This document shows, piece by piece, positions 39,225-47,850 of a DNA stretch of 64,000 nt (the first letter of the stretch is position 1; each line of letters opens with the position of its first letter). Below the pieces are notes generated by a model. It was not told where the DNA came from. It searched no databases and saw nothing but the letters and a program-made list of their open reading frames with translations. The position numbers and the translations under genes are program-made. Source of the DNA: Marinomonas fungiae (GTDB lineage: Bacteria > Pseudomonadota > Gammaproteobacteria > Pseudomonadales > Marinomonadaceae); assembly GCF_001418205.1 (NCBI RefSeq), contig NZ_LIQF01000001.1, positions 402,863-466,862 on the forward strand. Direction: 5' to 3'.

Positions 39225-40358
39225 CTAGTATTCAATAACGACGTCTGTTTTAGCAACTGTACAGCAAGAAAGTACGTAACCTGCTGCAACGTCTTCTTCT
39301 GTGATACCGCCGTTAGCTTCCATTTGAGTTTCACCTTCCTTCACCAGCACTTTACAAGTACCACAGATACCCATACCACATGCTTTTGGAATATGAAGAT
39401 TTAGTTTAGCTGCCGCCGTGTGAAGAGTCTCACCAGGCGCAACTTGAACACTCATGTTCATGCCTTTATTGATGACTTCAACACGAAGCATGTCTTCGGA
39501 AGTCAGTGCATCTGCCGCTTCTTGAGCCACTTCAGCATTTTCAATTGCTTCTTCTTTGATGTCTGCCGGTGTAGGACCGAAGGCTTCTTCATGGTAACGA
39601 GACATGTCGAAACCTTTTTCTTGAAGAAGCTTCTTAACCGCCGACATGTATGGCGTAGGACCACAGCAGAATACTTCACGCTCCATGAAGTCAGGCGCAA
39701 TCATTTCTAGTTTGATAGCATCCAAATAACCACGGTAGCCGTGCCAAGCTTGGCCATTTTCAACACGCTCAACGATTAAATTTAGGTTGAAGTTGTTGAC
39801 GCGTGATGCCATATGGTCAAGTTCACGAGCGTAGACTAGGTCGCGCGGAGTTCGCGCACTGTGAATAAATACCATGTCCACTTCAGCATTGGTATCAAAC
39901 CACCAGCGAGCCATAGACATAACAGGCGTGATACCAACACCACCGGAAAGTAGCAACACTTTATCGGATGGGAAATCGATACAGTTGAAATTACCAACTG
40001 GGCCATGAACGGCCAGCTCATCACCTTCTGTCATATTGTCATGTAGCCAGTTCGACACCAAGCCACCTGGAGCACGTTTAACAGTGATAGAGAAACTGTA
40101 AGGAACGGATGGTGAGCTAGAAATCGTGTATGAACGCATTACTTGCTTACCGTCGATCTCTAATTCCAACGTCACAAACTGACCAGGCTTAAAGAAGAAC
40201 ATTACTGGCTGTTGAGCCATAAAACAGAATGTGCGCACATCCCAAGACTCTTGGATAACTTTTACACAACGCACGTTGTGACGGCCATTTACCCAAGTTT
40301 GAGTATTTACAGGTGCTAAGTAGTCTGCACCTTGTGCGACTGATGAAGGAGTAGTCAT
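39225..40358 (-). CDS. gbcB: Glycine betaine demethylase reductase subunit GbcB
   Basis: A 377-residue iron-sulfur flavoprotein that passes electrons from NAD(P)H to GbcA. Ferredoxin-reductase FAD domain (about 28-130; RSYTISSSPS), NAD-binding domain (about 135-250; LLSGGVGITPVMSMARW, FCCGPTPYM) and a C-terminal 2Fe-2S plant-type ferredoxin domain with CGMGICGTC (C327, C332, C335) and C365 or C366. Divergent from gbcA with a 315-base regulatory gap. Closely related reductases serve carnitine oxygenase; the neighbouring gbcA and dgc genes favour GbcB. Confidence 0.93.
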   Translation of the reverse strand: MTTPSSVAQGADYLAPVNTQTWVNGRHNVRCVKVIQESWDVRTFCFMAQQPVMFFFKPGQFVTLELEIDGKQVMRSYTISSSPSVPYSFSITVKRAPGGLVSNWLHDNMTEGDELAVHGPVGNFNCIDFPSDKVLLLSGGVGITPVMSMARWWFDTNAEVDMVFIHSARTPRDLVYARELDHMASRVNNFNLNLIVERVENGQAWHGYRGYLDAIKLEMIAPDFMEREVFCCGPTPYMSAVKKLLQEKGFDMSRYHEEAFGPTPADIKEEAIENAEVAQEAADALTSEDMLRVEVINKGMNMSVQVAPGETLHTAAAKLNLHIPKACGMGICGTCKVLVKEGETQMEANGGITEEDVAAGYVLSCCTVAKTDVVIEY

Positions 40359-40673
40359 GGTTATTCTCTCTTAGATGGCGTTGACGTTTCACCGATTTGA
40401 GCAATTGTCGTTCGACTGCTAGTATTTCAGTTGACCTTTTACGACATCAAGTTGCTCATAGAAACCAAGAAAATAACGCTAACTATCTGATGTAGCAAGA
40501 AGAGTCGATTTATGTATGTGATAATGTCGCAATTAGTCATTTCGCTAAACCTGACTTAGGTGAGGATAGCGTCATTATTACAACGACAACGGGAAAGCTA
40601 AGACTTACCCACTTATGTTGCTCCGACGAGGGAAACAACATCAACTCGGCTTTTGTTATTGAGGATCACTCAA
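40359..40673. promoter_or_regulatory. Divergent gbcB-gbcA control region
   Basis: A 315-base gap containing TGTCGT at 40406-40411, ACGACA at 40441-40446 (inverted relative to it), TGTCGC at 40525-40530 with a TTCGC 15 bases further, and ACGACA at 40583-40588. AraC-family activators such as GbdR bind paired half-sites, so these are candidate sites. No ORF is present. Confidence 0.5.
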
Positions 40674-41945
40674 ATGAATCAAAATGATCTACTGAACATG
40701 CGTTACTCTACTATCCAAGAAGCGCGCACAGAAATGTCTAACCTGTTAGAAGCTCGCCCTGCGAACTACTCTCTAGACGCGCCTCTGTACAACGACCCAC
40801 TTATGTTCCGCGTGGACGTAGAAGAAGTATTCCAAAAAGAGTGGTTGTTCGTTGGTATGACGAGCGAAATCCCTAACCGTGGCGACTACTTCACTGTAGA
40901 AATCGCACAAAACCCAGTAATGGTTATCCGCGACGCTGACGGTTCTGTAAACGCATTCCACAACACTTGTCGTCACCGTGGTTCACGTATCTGCCTTGAG
41001 CACCGTGGTAAAGTAGCTAACCTAGTATGTCCTTACCACCAGTGGACTTACGACCTTAAAGGTAACCTATTATTCGCTGGCACTGAAATGGGCGAAGGTT
41101 TTGACAAGTCTCAGCACGGTCTTAAGAAAGCACACTGCAAAACTGCAGGCGGCTTCATCTTCGTTAGCCTAGGTAAAGAAGAGCCACAAGGCGATTTCGA
41201 TCAATTCCTAGCAACTCTTGAAGAGTACATGGCGCCTTACGACGTAGAAAACACGAAGTTGGCTGTAGAATCTAACATGTACGAAAAAGCTAACTGGAAA
41301 CTTGTTATCGAAAACAACCGTGAGTGTTACCACTGTGCGGGTAGCCACCCTGAGCTACTAAACACTCTTCTAGAGTGGGATGACACGAATGACCCACGTG
41401 CACCACAAGACTTCCTAGATCACTACGCTGATCAAGCAGCTAAATGGGACGCTGAAGGCATCCCACACGAGCACCAAAGCTTCGGTCCAGGCAAACGTAA
41501 CCGTATCGTTCGTATGCCACTGAAGAAAGGCGTTAAAGTAATGACGCTTGACGGTGAAGCAGGCTGTAAGAAGATGCTAGGTCGCATCCAGAACCCAGAA
41601 CTAGGTTCTATGCGTATCCTTCACCTTCCAAACTCTTGGAACCACATGCAATCAGATCACTTCATCGTGTTCCGTGTACTGCCAATCTCTGCTCAAGAGA
41701 CAATGGTTACTACTAAATGGTTCGTACATAAAGATGCTGTTGAAGGTGTAGATTACGATCCAGCTCGTCTACGTCTAGTATGGGATGCTACTAACGACCA
41801 AGACCGTATCCTTGGCGAGCAAAACCAACTAGGTATTAACTCTGTAGGCTACCAGCCAGGACCATACTCTGAAACTTACGAGTTCGGTGTAATGAACTTC
41901 CTAGAGTGGTACACAGACACTATCCAGAAAAACCTTAAAAAATAA
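40674..41945 (+). CDS. gbcA: Glycine betaine monooxygenase oxygenase subunit GbcA
   Basis: A 423-residue Rieske non-haem iron oxygenase that demethylates glycine betaine to dimethylglycine and formaldehyde. Rieske cluster ligands C99, H101, C119 and H122 (TCRHRG, CPYHQW); mononuclear iron ligands H220 and H225 in ENNRECYHCAGSHPE. ATG at 40674 with GAGGA eight bases before it is chosen over 40653. Codon use is strongly biased, indicating high expression. Divergent from gbcB and followed by a strong terminator, so it is monocistronic. Confidence 0.95.
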   Translation: MNQNDLLNMRYSTIQEARTEMSNLLEARPANYSLDAPLYNDPLMFRVDVEEVFQKEWLFVGMTSEIPNRGDYFTVEIAQNPVMVIRDADGSVNAFHNTCRHRGSRICLEHRGKVANLVCPYHQWTYDLKGNLLFAGTEMGEGFDKSQHGLKKAHCKTAGGFIFVSLGKEEPQGDFDQFLATLEEYMAPYDVENTKLAVESNMYEKANWKLVIENNRECYHCAGSHPELLNTLLEWDDTNDPRAPQDFLDHYADQAAKWDAEGIPHEHQSFGPGKRNRIVRMPLKKGVKVMTLDGEAGCKKMLGRIQNPELGSMRILHLPNSWNHMQSDHFIVFRVLPISAQETMVTTKWFVHKDAVEGVDYDPARLRLVWDATNDQDRILGEQNQLGINSVGYQPGPYSETYEFGVMNFLEWYTDTIQKNLKK

Positions 41946-41981
41946 GGTTTGATCACCTGAGCAACCAGCTCAAATCATTGA

Positions 41982-42007
41982 AAAGCCAGCGAAAGCTGGC
42001 TTTTTTT
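41982..42007 (+). terminator. Intrinsic terminator of gbcA
   Basis: Nine-bp stem AAAGCCAGC / GCTGGCTTT with GAAA loop, then a run of T. Confidence 0.92.
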
Positions 42008-42047
42008 ATGGCGCAACAATAATTAGAAAATTATTAAAGATTACACC

Positions 42048-43919
42048 TTAGAAATAGCGGAATAATGATAGCTGGATACTGTTCCATTCATCGCTCTGCG
42101 CGTGAATGTATTCATTAGACAGACGCCACTGCCAATCCTTGGCAAAATCATAGCTTATGGACAGCGCTGCCTCATGTCGCTCAGAGTCAAACTTGTTGAG
42201 GTCAATCAAAAACTGATAGCTGGCTGAAACATTAGCTCTATCACCATTCCATAGCCATTTTAGTTCCGGACCAGATTGCACTAAGTATCCCTTTGCCAAA
42301 TCAGAATCAACAGATAAGCGACCATTCCAAAATCCTGACAGTAATGAGTTTTCGGACCATCGAGCCGTTACGCCAGCCCCACCATGAAAACGGAACAACA
42401 AATTATCATCGTAGACCGCATCACGAAGCAGACTGGCATTTATGTGCCAAGATTTAGGGGTCATCAAAGCATTAGTTGGGGCCATGGAATGGATATTAAC
42501 GAAATTAAAGTGATTCAGCTTAATATCATCTTGGAGTCGTAATGAGCCACTAAACATAGACAACTCTGCTCCGCGCAGATACCCTCCTTGCGGATCAAGC
42601 ACATCATGATACGACGGGCGATAATCGATTACACCGAACGATTCCCCTTGACGATGCAGCACGCCCCCCCCTATACGAGAAGTACTATGCCCTTGGTCGT
42701 CTCGCAGAGCAGGCTCTTTCACTGACGCAAAAACATTGTCCACTTTTAGCTTACTTCGCAAAGATAAAAGCTGTATGGAACGCGCACGAAGATGTGAAAG
42801 CTTTGATTTCTTTCTAGCAGACAAATAACGACTATATTCATAGGCAACATCTAACACTTGGGCTTTTTCTAGCGGCTCAAGTTGTTCTAGCGCAGTTATG
42901 TCAAGTTCACTTGGCTCTACTAAGTTAATCGCCAATGCCACTTGCTGGTCATTAACCTGAGCTAACATATTCTCTATTTTGTTAAGTGATGACGAACGAT
43001 AAGTTGCTTCGCCCAGCACACCTTGATAACCAATTTCTCGCACGGTATCGGAAGGGATCGCCCAAACCGAGAACTCGCGAGCTAGATTAAGACGTGAACT
43101 CGATGCATCCAGCATGGTTAGCAATTGATAAGAGCAGTTTTGAGAAAAGAAATAATACGGCATAGATACATTTTTCATTTCCCAAATATGACGCACAAAT
43201 TGATCAACTTCATTATCAGTCAAAGCTAACTCGTATTCCCACATATCACGATTTTCAAGGAAGTTATATTCCTTGACCTTTTGATAGTAGGGCATGACAG
43301 AGAATACACCCGGGTAGCCTCCTGTTAAGCCTTTATAGCTAAAGACCAATTGGTTATCCGTTGGATCCGTATTAGCAGCATAATTTACCGCATAGTCCAA
43401 AAGTGGCGTGTCATTACCTTTTTTCTTAACACGAAACAAAGTATGACCATACATGGAAGAAGGACTATTTAAATAAGCAGCAGGGAAAACTAAATACACT
43501 TTTTCAGCGTTAATTTTCGACTTCCATTCTTCAAAATCAGGGCACTTTAAAGAAATTAATGCGTCGCTACCAAGATTAGAGGAAAGCCAAGCAAAACGAG
43601 ATGGAAAGCGACATTGGGCTGCTTGATTTGGATCTACTACATCATCACCTTGAGTGAAAGCCTTTATCGTCGCAACTAATTCATCTTGTGCAGATACACG
43701 CCCTTGCGGAGATAAGAAAAAATCTTCATCTTGAATCAAACTCCCTTGCTGCCTTACCAACCCGATCTGATCGTAATGCAGCATACTTAACCACTGAGGA
43801 TCAGATGCAAGTTCAGAAATTTTTTGATCGCTGAATGCTAATGCAGGCGCGCTAAAGGAAAGAGAAAAAAAAGACAAACAAAAGGAAAGCGGCAAAGGTC
43901 TCATAAAAGTCCATTTCAA
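42048..43919 (-). CDS. DUF4105 (Lnb N-terminal domain) outer-envelope protein
   Basis: A 623-residue exported protein. A 28-residue signal peptide (cleavage after APALA) is followed by a DUF4105 domain (about 90-300), recognised by KVYLVFPAAYLNSPSSMYGH, the aromatic stretch DYAVNYAANT, GGYPGVFSVMPYY and the cysteine motif FSQNCSYQLL. The last 200 residues alternate as beta strands and end in aromatic F (LSLFRYF), suggesting an outer-membrane barrel. DUF4105 domains are related to papain-fold NlpC/P60 hydrolases and to a lipoprotein acyl-transfer enzyme; activity here is unknown. The His of YGH and Cys of NCSY are likely catalytic. Paired with a DUF3015 gene 50 bases upstream. Confidence 0.82.
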   Translation of the reverse strand: MKWTFMRPLPLSFCLSFFSLSFSAPALAFSDQKISELASDPQWLSMLHYDQIGLVRQQGSLIQDEDFFLSPQGRVSAQDELVATIKAFTQGDDVVDPNQAAQCRFPSRFAWLSSNLGSDALISLKCPDFEEWKSKINAEKVYLVFPAAYLNSPSSMYGHTLFRVKKKGNDTPLLDYAVNYAANTDPTDNQLVFSYKGLTGGYPGVFSVMPYYQKVKEYNFLENRDMWEYELALTDNEVDQFVRHIWEMKNVSMPYYFFSQNCSYQLLTMLDASSSRLNLAREFSVWAIPSDTVREIGYQGVLGEATYRSSSLNKIENMLAQVNDQQVALAINLVEPSELDITALEQLEPLEKAQVLDVAYEYSRYLSARKKSKLSHLRARSIQLLSLRSKLKVDNVFASVKEPALRDDQGHSTSRIGGGVLHRQGESFGVIDYRPSYHDVLDPQGGYLRGAELSMFSGSLRLQDDIKLNHFNFVNIHSMAPTNALMTPKSWHINASLLRDAVYDDNLLFRFHGGAGVTARWSENSLLSGFWNGRLSVDSDLAKGYLVQSGPELKWLWNGDRANVSASYQFLIDLNKFDSERHEAALSISYDFAKDWQWRLSNEYIHAQSDEWNSIQLSLFRYF

Positions 43920-43921
43920 TA

Positions 43922-43947
43922 AAAAGAGCGGGCTATGCCGCTCTTTT
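43922..43947 (-). terminator. Intrinsic terminator of the DUF3015 gene
   Basis: Ten-bp stem AAAAGAGCGG / CCGCTCTTTT with a six-base loop, T-rich on the reverse strand; it lies between the DUF3015 stop and the DUF4105 start, so read-through may be needed for the latter. Confidence 0.8.
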
Positions 43948-43969
43948 ATATAAAGATATCAGGCGGGTA

Positions 43970-44449
43970 TTAACCCAAGTACTTAGCTAGCTCTGGAGAT
44001 TTCTCCATTACTTTTACGATATCTTGGTATGCAGTTTGTGAAGTAACGTTTGCAGAAGCAAAAATCACATCAAAGTTAGATTGCATTTCTTGGTTGAATT
44101 GCGCTTTATCAGCGGCATCAACACCAATCAGCTCAGCTAATGCATTCAATGTTTCGCCTTCACCTTTTGCAGAGTCTACCGCTAATGGTTCAAGGTTATC
44201 TTCAATGAATAGAGCCACGCCGCCTGCAAGTGGTGCATCAGGCACATCACAACCCAAAGTACCTGAAGTCATACCAAATGTTTGGTTACCAGATGTACCG
44301 TTTGTTGTAGCAGCTAGAACATGCTCGTGCCACTCATCAGCGTGTTGGAATACAACAGCAGTACCTAGACCACAACCTGCTGGGCCGTATGCTGCAAAAG
44401 ATGAAACAGAAGCCGTTGCAAGCATTGCAGACAGAATAATTTTTTTCAT
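43970..44449 (-). CDS. DUF3015 family exported protein
   Basis: A 159-residue secreted protein with a signal peptide of about 19 residues (MKKIILSAMLATASVSSFA). The mature start AYGPAGCGLGTAVV, the ATTNGTSGNQTFGMTSGTLGC stretch (two cysteines, one probable disulfide with C26) and the all-helical rest are typical of DUF3015. Function is unknown. It frequently neighbours a DUF4105 gene in gammaproteobacteria as far as I recall, as it does here. Confidence 0.85.
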   Translation of the reverse strand: MKKIILSAMLATASVSSFAAYGPAGCGLGTAVVFQHADEWHEHVLAATTNGTSGNQTFGMTSGTLGCDVPDAPLAGGVALFIEDNLEPLAVDSAKGEGETLNALAELIGVDAADKAQFNQEMQSNFDVIFASANVTSQTAYQDIVKVMEKSPELAKYLG

Positions 44450-44612
44450 AGTTAAATCCTAGAATTCCATTTAAACAAAAACAAACTTAATAAGCATCCA
44501 GGCTACTCCATGAGAGATAACCGTAAGTGCAGACTGATTATATCGACTCATTATGATAACTAAAACAAAATCCGATGAATAAATCGACGCTTAACATATT
44601 AATTTATAATAA

Positions 44613-44647
44613 AAAAGCAGTGTTAACGTAAAGTTAACACTGCTTTT
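44613..44647 (-). terminator. Intrinsic terminator of the BCCT transporter gene
   Basis: A 15-bp perfect stem AAAAGCAGTGTTAAC / GTTAACACTGCTTTT with a five-base loop, T-rich on both strands, 30 bases after the transporter stop. Confidence 0.9.
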
Positions 44648-44676
44648 TAGTAAACTAAGCTAAGTTAAAATCTAAC

Positions 44677-46254
44677 TTAGTAAAGCTCAGAGCGTAGGCC
44701 TTTATAGATGCTTACACACATCAACAGAAGGATTACCGTAAATGGTAGACCCGTTGTTACCGCGCCAGCTTGTAGAGAGCTTAGCGCTTCTGAGCCACCG
44801 CCGAACAATAGTACGCCAGCAATTAGACCCACCATAGATGCCCAGAAGATACGCTGCGGCACAGGAGTCTCAACCTTACCACCAGCAGTGATAGAGTCGA
44901 TTACAAGCGAACCAGAGTCAGATGAAGTAATGAAGAACACCAATACTAGTACGATTGCAATAATAGAAGTAAATGAGCTTAGTGGTAAGTTTTCAAGCAT
45001 TTGGAACATCGCACTTGATACATCACCTAGACCACCAGCTAATTGACCGATTTGACCCTGTACTTGATCTAGAGCGTTACCACCAAATGCAGACATCCAA
45101 ATGATAGATACAACTGTTGGTACAAGAAGAACAGCAGTCATGAACTCGCGTACGGTACGACCCTTAGATACACGCGCAATGAACATACCTACGAATGGTG
45201 ACCAGCTTACCCACCATGCCCAGTAGAACACAGTCCAGCCTTCGAAGAATTTATTGTCATCACGACCAATCCAGTTACTTAGCGGGAAGAAGTATTCCGC
45301 GTAAGAAACAGTAGTATGGAACAAGTGACCAAAGAAGCCGATAAAAGAGCCGAAGATCGCAACGAAAAGAACTAAGATACCAGCGATAATCATGTTGATA
45401 TTAGATAGGAGTTTTACACCACCATCTAAACCACGCATTACAGACAAAACTGCAATACTTGTAACAACAATAATGATCCCGACTTGAGTTGTGATGTTGT
45501 TCTCAACACCGAATAGGAAGTTAAGACCACCTGCAGCCTGAGAAGCACCAAGACCTAGAGACGTCGCAAGACCGAAGATTGTCGCGATTACCGCGATGAT
45601 ATCGATAACATGACCAATCGGACCCCAGCAGCGCTCACCCAATAGAGGGTAGAAAGCTGAACGGATTGTTAGTGGTAAGCCTTTGTTGAAAGAGAAAAAT
45701 GCTAGTGCTAGTGCAACTACGCCGTAGATCGCCCATGGGTGCAAGCCCCAGTGGAACATCACCGCACCCATTGCCGCATCAGCCGCTTCTGGAGTGTTTG
45801 GCGCAACGTTTAGAGGAGTACCCCACCAATCTGTGTAGTATGCAACTGGCTCAGCCACACTCCAGAACATCAGACCGATACCCATACCCGCTGCGAACAG
45901 CATAGAAAACCAAGAAACAGTAGTAAACTCAGGACGTGCATCAGCACCACCTAGACGAACTTTACCTACTGGCAAAAGAATCAATGCAAGACAGAACACT
46001 ACGAAAATGTTACCGCCGATCATGAATAGCCAATCAAATGTCTCGATCGACCAGCCACGAGCACCAACCAACCAATCCTTAGCTTGCGCAGGAAAGATAA
46101 GGGCTAATGCAATAAATGCAATAATCAACACAGCACTAGTCGTAAATACTGGGTTGTTGACATCCATACCAAGGATTTGGACGTTATCCTGTCCTGCCTT
46201 GTAGTCGGACGTATAATCCGTCGACTTAGGACGTTTTTTAGTTTTTTGGTCCAT
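44677..46254 (-). CDS. BCCT family betaine/carnitine/choline transporter
   Basis: A 525-residue 12-helix secondary transporter. BCCT signatures: AAGMGIGLMFWSVAEPVAYY, GLHPWAIYGVVALALAFF, and the aromatic VFYWAWWVSWSPFVGMFIAR segment that forms the trimethylammonium cage, followed by KGRTVREF. Location in the betaine block makes glycine betaine the likely substrate; choline, carnitine and DMSP remain possible since substrate cannot be read reliably from sequence. The C-terminus is short (KGLRSELY), lacking the osmosensing tail of BetP/BetT. Own promoter region of 468 bases with ACGACA-type boxes, own terminator. Confidence 0.92.
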   Translation of the reverse strand: MDQKTKKRPKSTDYTSDYKAGQDNVQILGMDVNNPVFTTSAVLIIAFIALALIFPAQAKDWLVGARGWSIETFDWLFMIGGNIFVVFCLALILLPVGKVRLGGADARPEFTTVSWFSMLFAAGMGIGLMFWSVAEPVAYYTDWWGTPLNVAPNTPEAADAAMGAVMFHWGLHPWAIYGVVALALAFFSFNKGLPLTIRSAFYPLLGERCWGPIGHVIDIIAVIATIFGLATSLGLGASQAAGGLNFLFGVENNITTQVGIIIVVTSIAVLSVMRGLDGGVKLLSNINMIIAGILVLFVAIFGSFIGFFGHLFHTTVSYAEYFFPLSNWIGRDDNKFFEGWTVFYWAWWVSWSPFVGMFIARVSKGRTVREFMTAVLLVPTVVSIIWMSAFGGNALDQVQGQIGQLAGGLGDVSSAMFQMLENLPLSSFTSIIAIVLVLVFFITSSDSGSLVIDSITAGGKVETPVPQRIFWASMVGLIAGVLLFGGGSEALSSLQAGAVTTGLPFTVILLLMCVSIYKGLRSELY

Positions 46255-46722
46255 ACTGTTACTCCACCTAGTTTAAGTCAGCAACCGCTCACCTAGACTC
46301 GCCAGAAACCCAGCCTAGGTGAACAGTCATTGTACAATCTAACATTTACATCCAATGATAGAATTTTGCCCTATCATTTTCAGGCGCACATTTTTTGCAC
46401 CGTCCAATGATAGTACGACGACTATTTGCTCATTTGATGTCCAATAGCGACAGCTACCGAGCATATTCTAACCACACACGACAAATATTGATTTTAAGCA
46501 TAGCAGAAAAAATAAAAGGTAAAGAAACTTTTACTTAAGTGCTAGATTTTAGCGCACACAACCCAAATTGACGCATGAGCAATCTGTACTTTTGCGCCAA
46601 ATTAATGCACTAAAAACAAAGAGTTATGAGAAAGGCATTATATTATTAAAGGCATATCGAGTTAAAACTGATATGCCTTTAATAAACATAAGGAAAAGCT
46701 TATGGGACTAAAAAGCAATTCA
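46255..46722. promoter_or_regulatory. Control region upstream of the BCCT transporter
   Basis: A 468-base gap. Near the gene an inverted repeat TCACCTAG (46289-46296) / CTAGGTGA (46315-46322) can fold in the leader RNA. Further up, ACGACGAC at 46415-46422, GCGACA at 46447-46452 and ACGACA at 46478-46483 resemble the boxes at the other betaine promoters. The far end holds the hairpin at 46643-46685. No ORF is supported. Confidence 0.5.
46643..46685 (-). terminator. Long AT-rich hairpin downstream of the 78-residue ORF
   Basis: A 16-bp perfect stem TTATTAAAGGCATATC / GATATGCCTTTAATAA with an 11-base loop. It follows the 46723-46959 gene on the reverse strand but lacks a clean T tract, so termination is probable rather than certain. 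Confidence 0.55.
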
Positions 46723-46959
46723 TTATTTCTGTAACAATTGCTTAATTACGTCATGGACATCGGGAAGAATTGTCGCACCTGTCGCCTCTAGCTCTTCACA
46801 AGCAGATTTTACTTTAGGTAAGTGCTCAGGATTTTCATCCAACCAAGCTATTAGAACCTCTGAAACCTCCGCTAACGTTTGACAATCTTTTAGCGGAGCA
46901 CCGATGCCAAGCATCTTTTCTTTGAAGTCCACCTCATCGATCAAATCAACGATCATCAT
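46723..46959 (-). CDS. Hypothetical 78-residue acidic protein
   Basis: I do not recognise this protein. It is 78 residues, acidic and helical (MMIVDLIDEVDFKEKMLGIG, EVSEVLIAWLDENPEHL, KSACEELEATGAT) with two cysteines and no membrane segment or signal peptide. Either of two adjacent ATG codons (46959 or 46956) may start it; the ribosome binding site is poor. It lies between the BCCT gene and the terminator of the dgc-etf operon, in the same direction, and has a hairpin after its stop. Coding potential looks real from codon use and the isolated position, but this is only moderate evidence. Confidence 0.55.
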   Translation of the reverse strand: MMIVDLIDEVDFKEKMLGIGAPLKDCQTLAEVSEVLIAWLDENPEHLPKVKSACEELEATGATILPDVHDVIKQLLQK

Positions 46960-47018
46960 AAGAAGGGTAACCTTTATATACTACAGTTAACACAAAACAC
47001 GCTAAGAAATGTAACGTA

Positions 47019-47056
47019 AAAAAGGGGGGATTAACAACTGCTAATCCCCCCTTTTT
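47019..47056 (-). terminator. Terminator of the dgc-etf operon
   Basis: A 15-bp perfect stem AAAAAGGGGGGATTA / TAATCCCCCCTTTTT with an eight-base loop, T-rich on both strands, 24 bases after the etfB stop. Confidence 0.93.
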
Positions 47057-47079
47057 GCCAGTCTTAGTAAAAGTACTTC

Positions 47080-47850
47080 TTAACGAATCACCTTCTCTTC
47101 GATCAATAGATCAAAGATGGCTTGCGCTTTTTCTTGCGCAGTTTCGTTTTTCATTACTTTACCAGAGCCACCTTGTGGCTTAGCTGTTGCCGCTTTGAAG
47201 CGATCTGCAGCCGTTTTCGCTTTCACGACTTTTAGACGCTTAGGACGCGCTTTCGCTGGTGCTTCACTCCAGTTCACTCGTACTGAATCATCTTCAGTTG
47301 AACCAGATTGAGTAGCCATCTTAGCGCGAAGCCCTGGGCCAAAAGCACTTTGACGCGCTGCTTGTGCAGCATTATCAACTGAGGCAATAAATGGTAGCTT
47401 CACCGTTACTTGACGACGTTGACCACGTGGCAGTGCAAGTAGAACTTGCGCTTCTCCATCTTTGATTTCAACAATGTCAGCAACACGCGCAACAATTGGC
47501 CAGCCTAATTGCTCAGAAAGAAGATAAGGCATCATACCTGATGACTCTCCACTCTCTGCACGAACACCCGTTAAAACAATGTCCGCTTGTTGTGCTTTAA
47601 GGTAGCTTGAAAGAGCAGGCAGCGCATCAGCGCTTTCTGTTTGTTCCAATACGGTTACTTTTGGTAGCCCCATACCTGCGTATTGACGTAGAACGGGTTC
47701 TTCTGAGTTACCAGCATGAACCACATCAAGGTCTGTTCCAGCAAGTTTTAAACCAAGCTCTACCGCTCGGCTGTCCTGATCCGCACGACGAGAACGGCCA
47801 GATTGTGGGTGACGACCTACAGAGATTAAAGAAATGACTTTATGCGGCAT
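47080..47850 (-). CDS. etfB: Electron transfer flavoprotein beta subunit of the dimethylglycine pathway
   Basis: A 256-residue EtfB-like protein: ISVGRHPQSGRSRRADQDSR, AVELGLKLAGTDLDVVHAGN, DIVLTGVRAESGESSGMMPYLLSEQLGW and LPRGQRRQVTVKLPFIASVD correspond to the AMP-binding ETF fold. The last 60 residues are Lys/Ala rich and unusual. It overlaps etfA by 11 bases. With EtfA it should accept electrons from DgcAB and pass them to ETF-ubiquinone oxidoreductase. This dedicated pair differs from the general housekeeping ETF, which is not in this window. Confidence 0.88.
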   Translation of the reverse strand: MPHKVISLISVGRHPQSGRSRRADQDSRAVELGLKLAGTDLDVVHAGNSEEPVLRQYAGMGLPKVTVLEQTESADALPALSSYLKAQQADIVLTGVRAESGESSGMMPYLLSEQLGWPIVARVADIVEIKDGEAQVLLALPRGQRRQVTVKLPFIASVDNAAQAARQSAFGPGLRAKMATQSGSTEDDSVRVNWSEAPAKARPKRLKVVKAKTAADRFKAATAKPQGGSGKVMKNETAQEKAQAIFDLLIEEKVIR

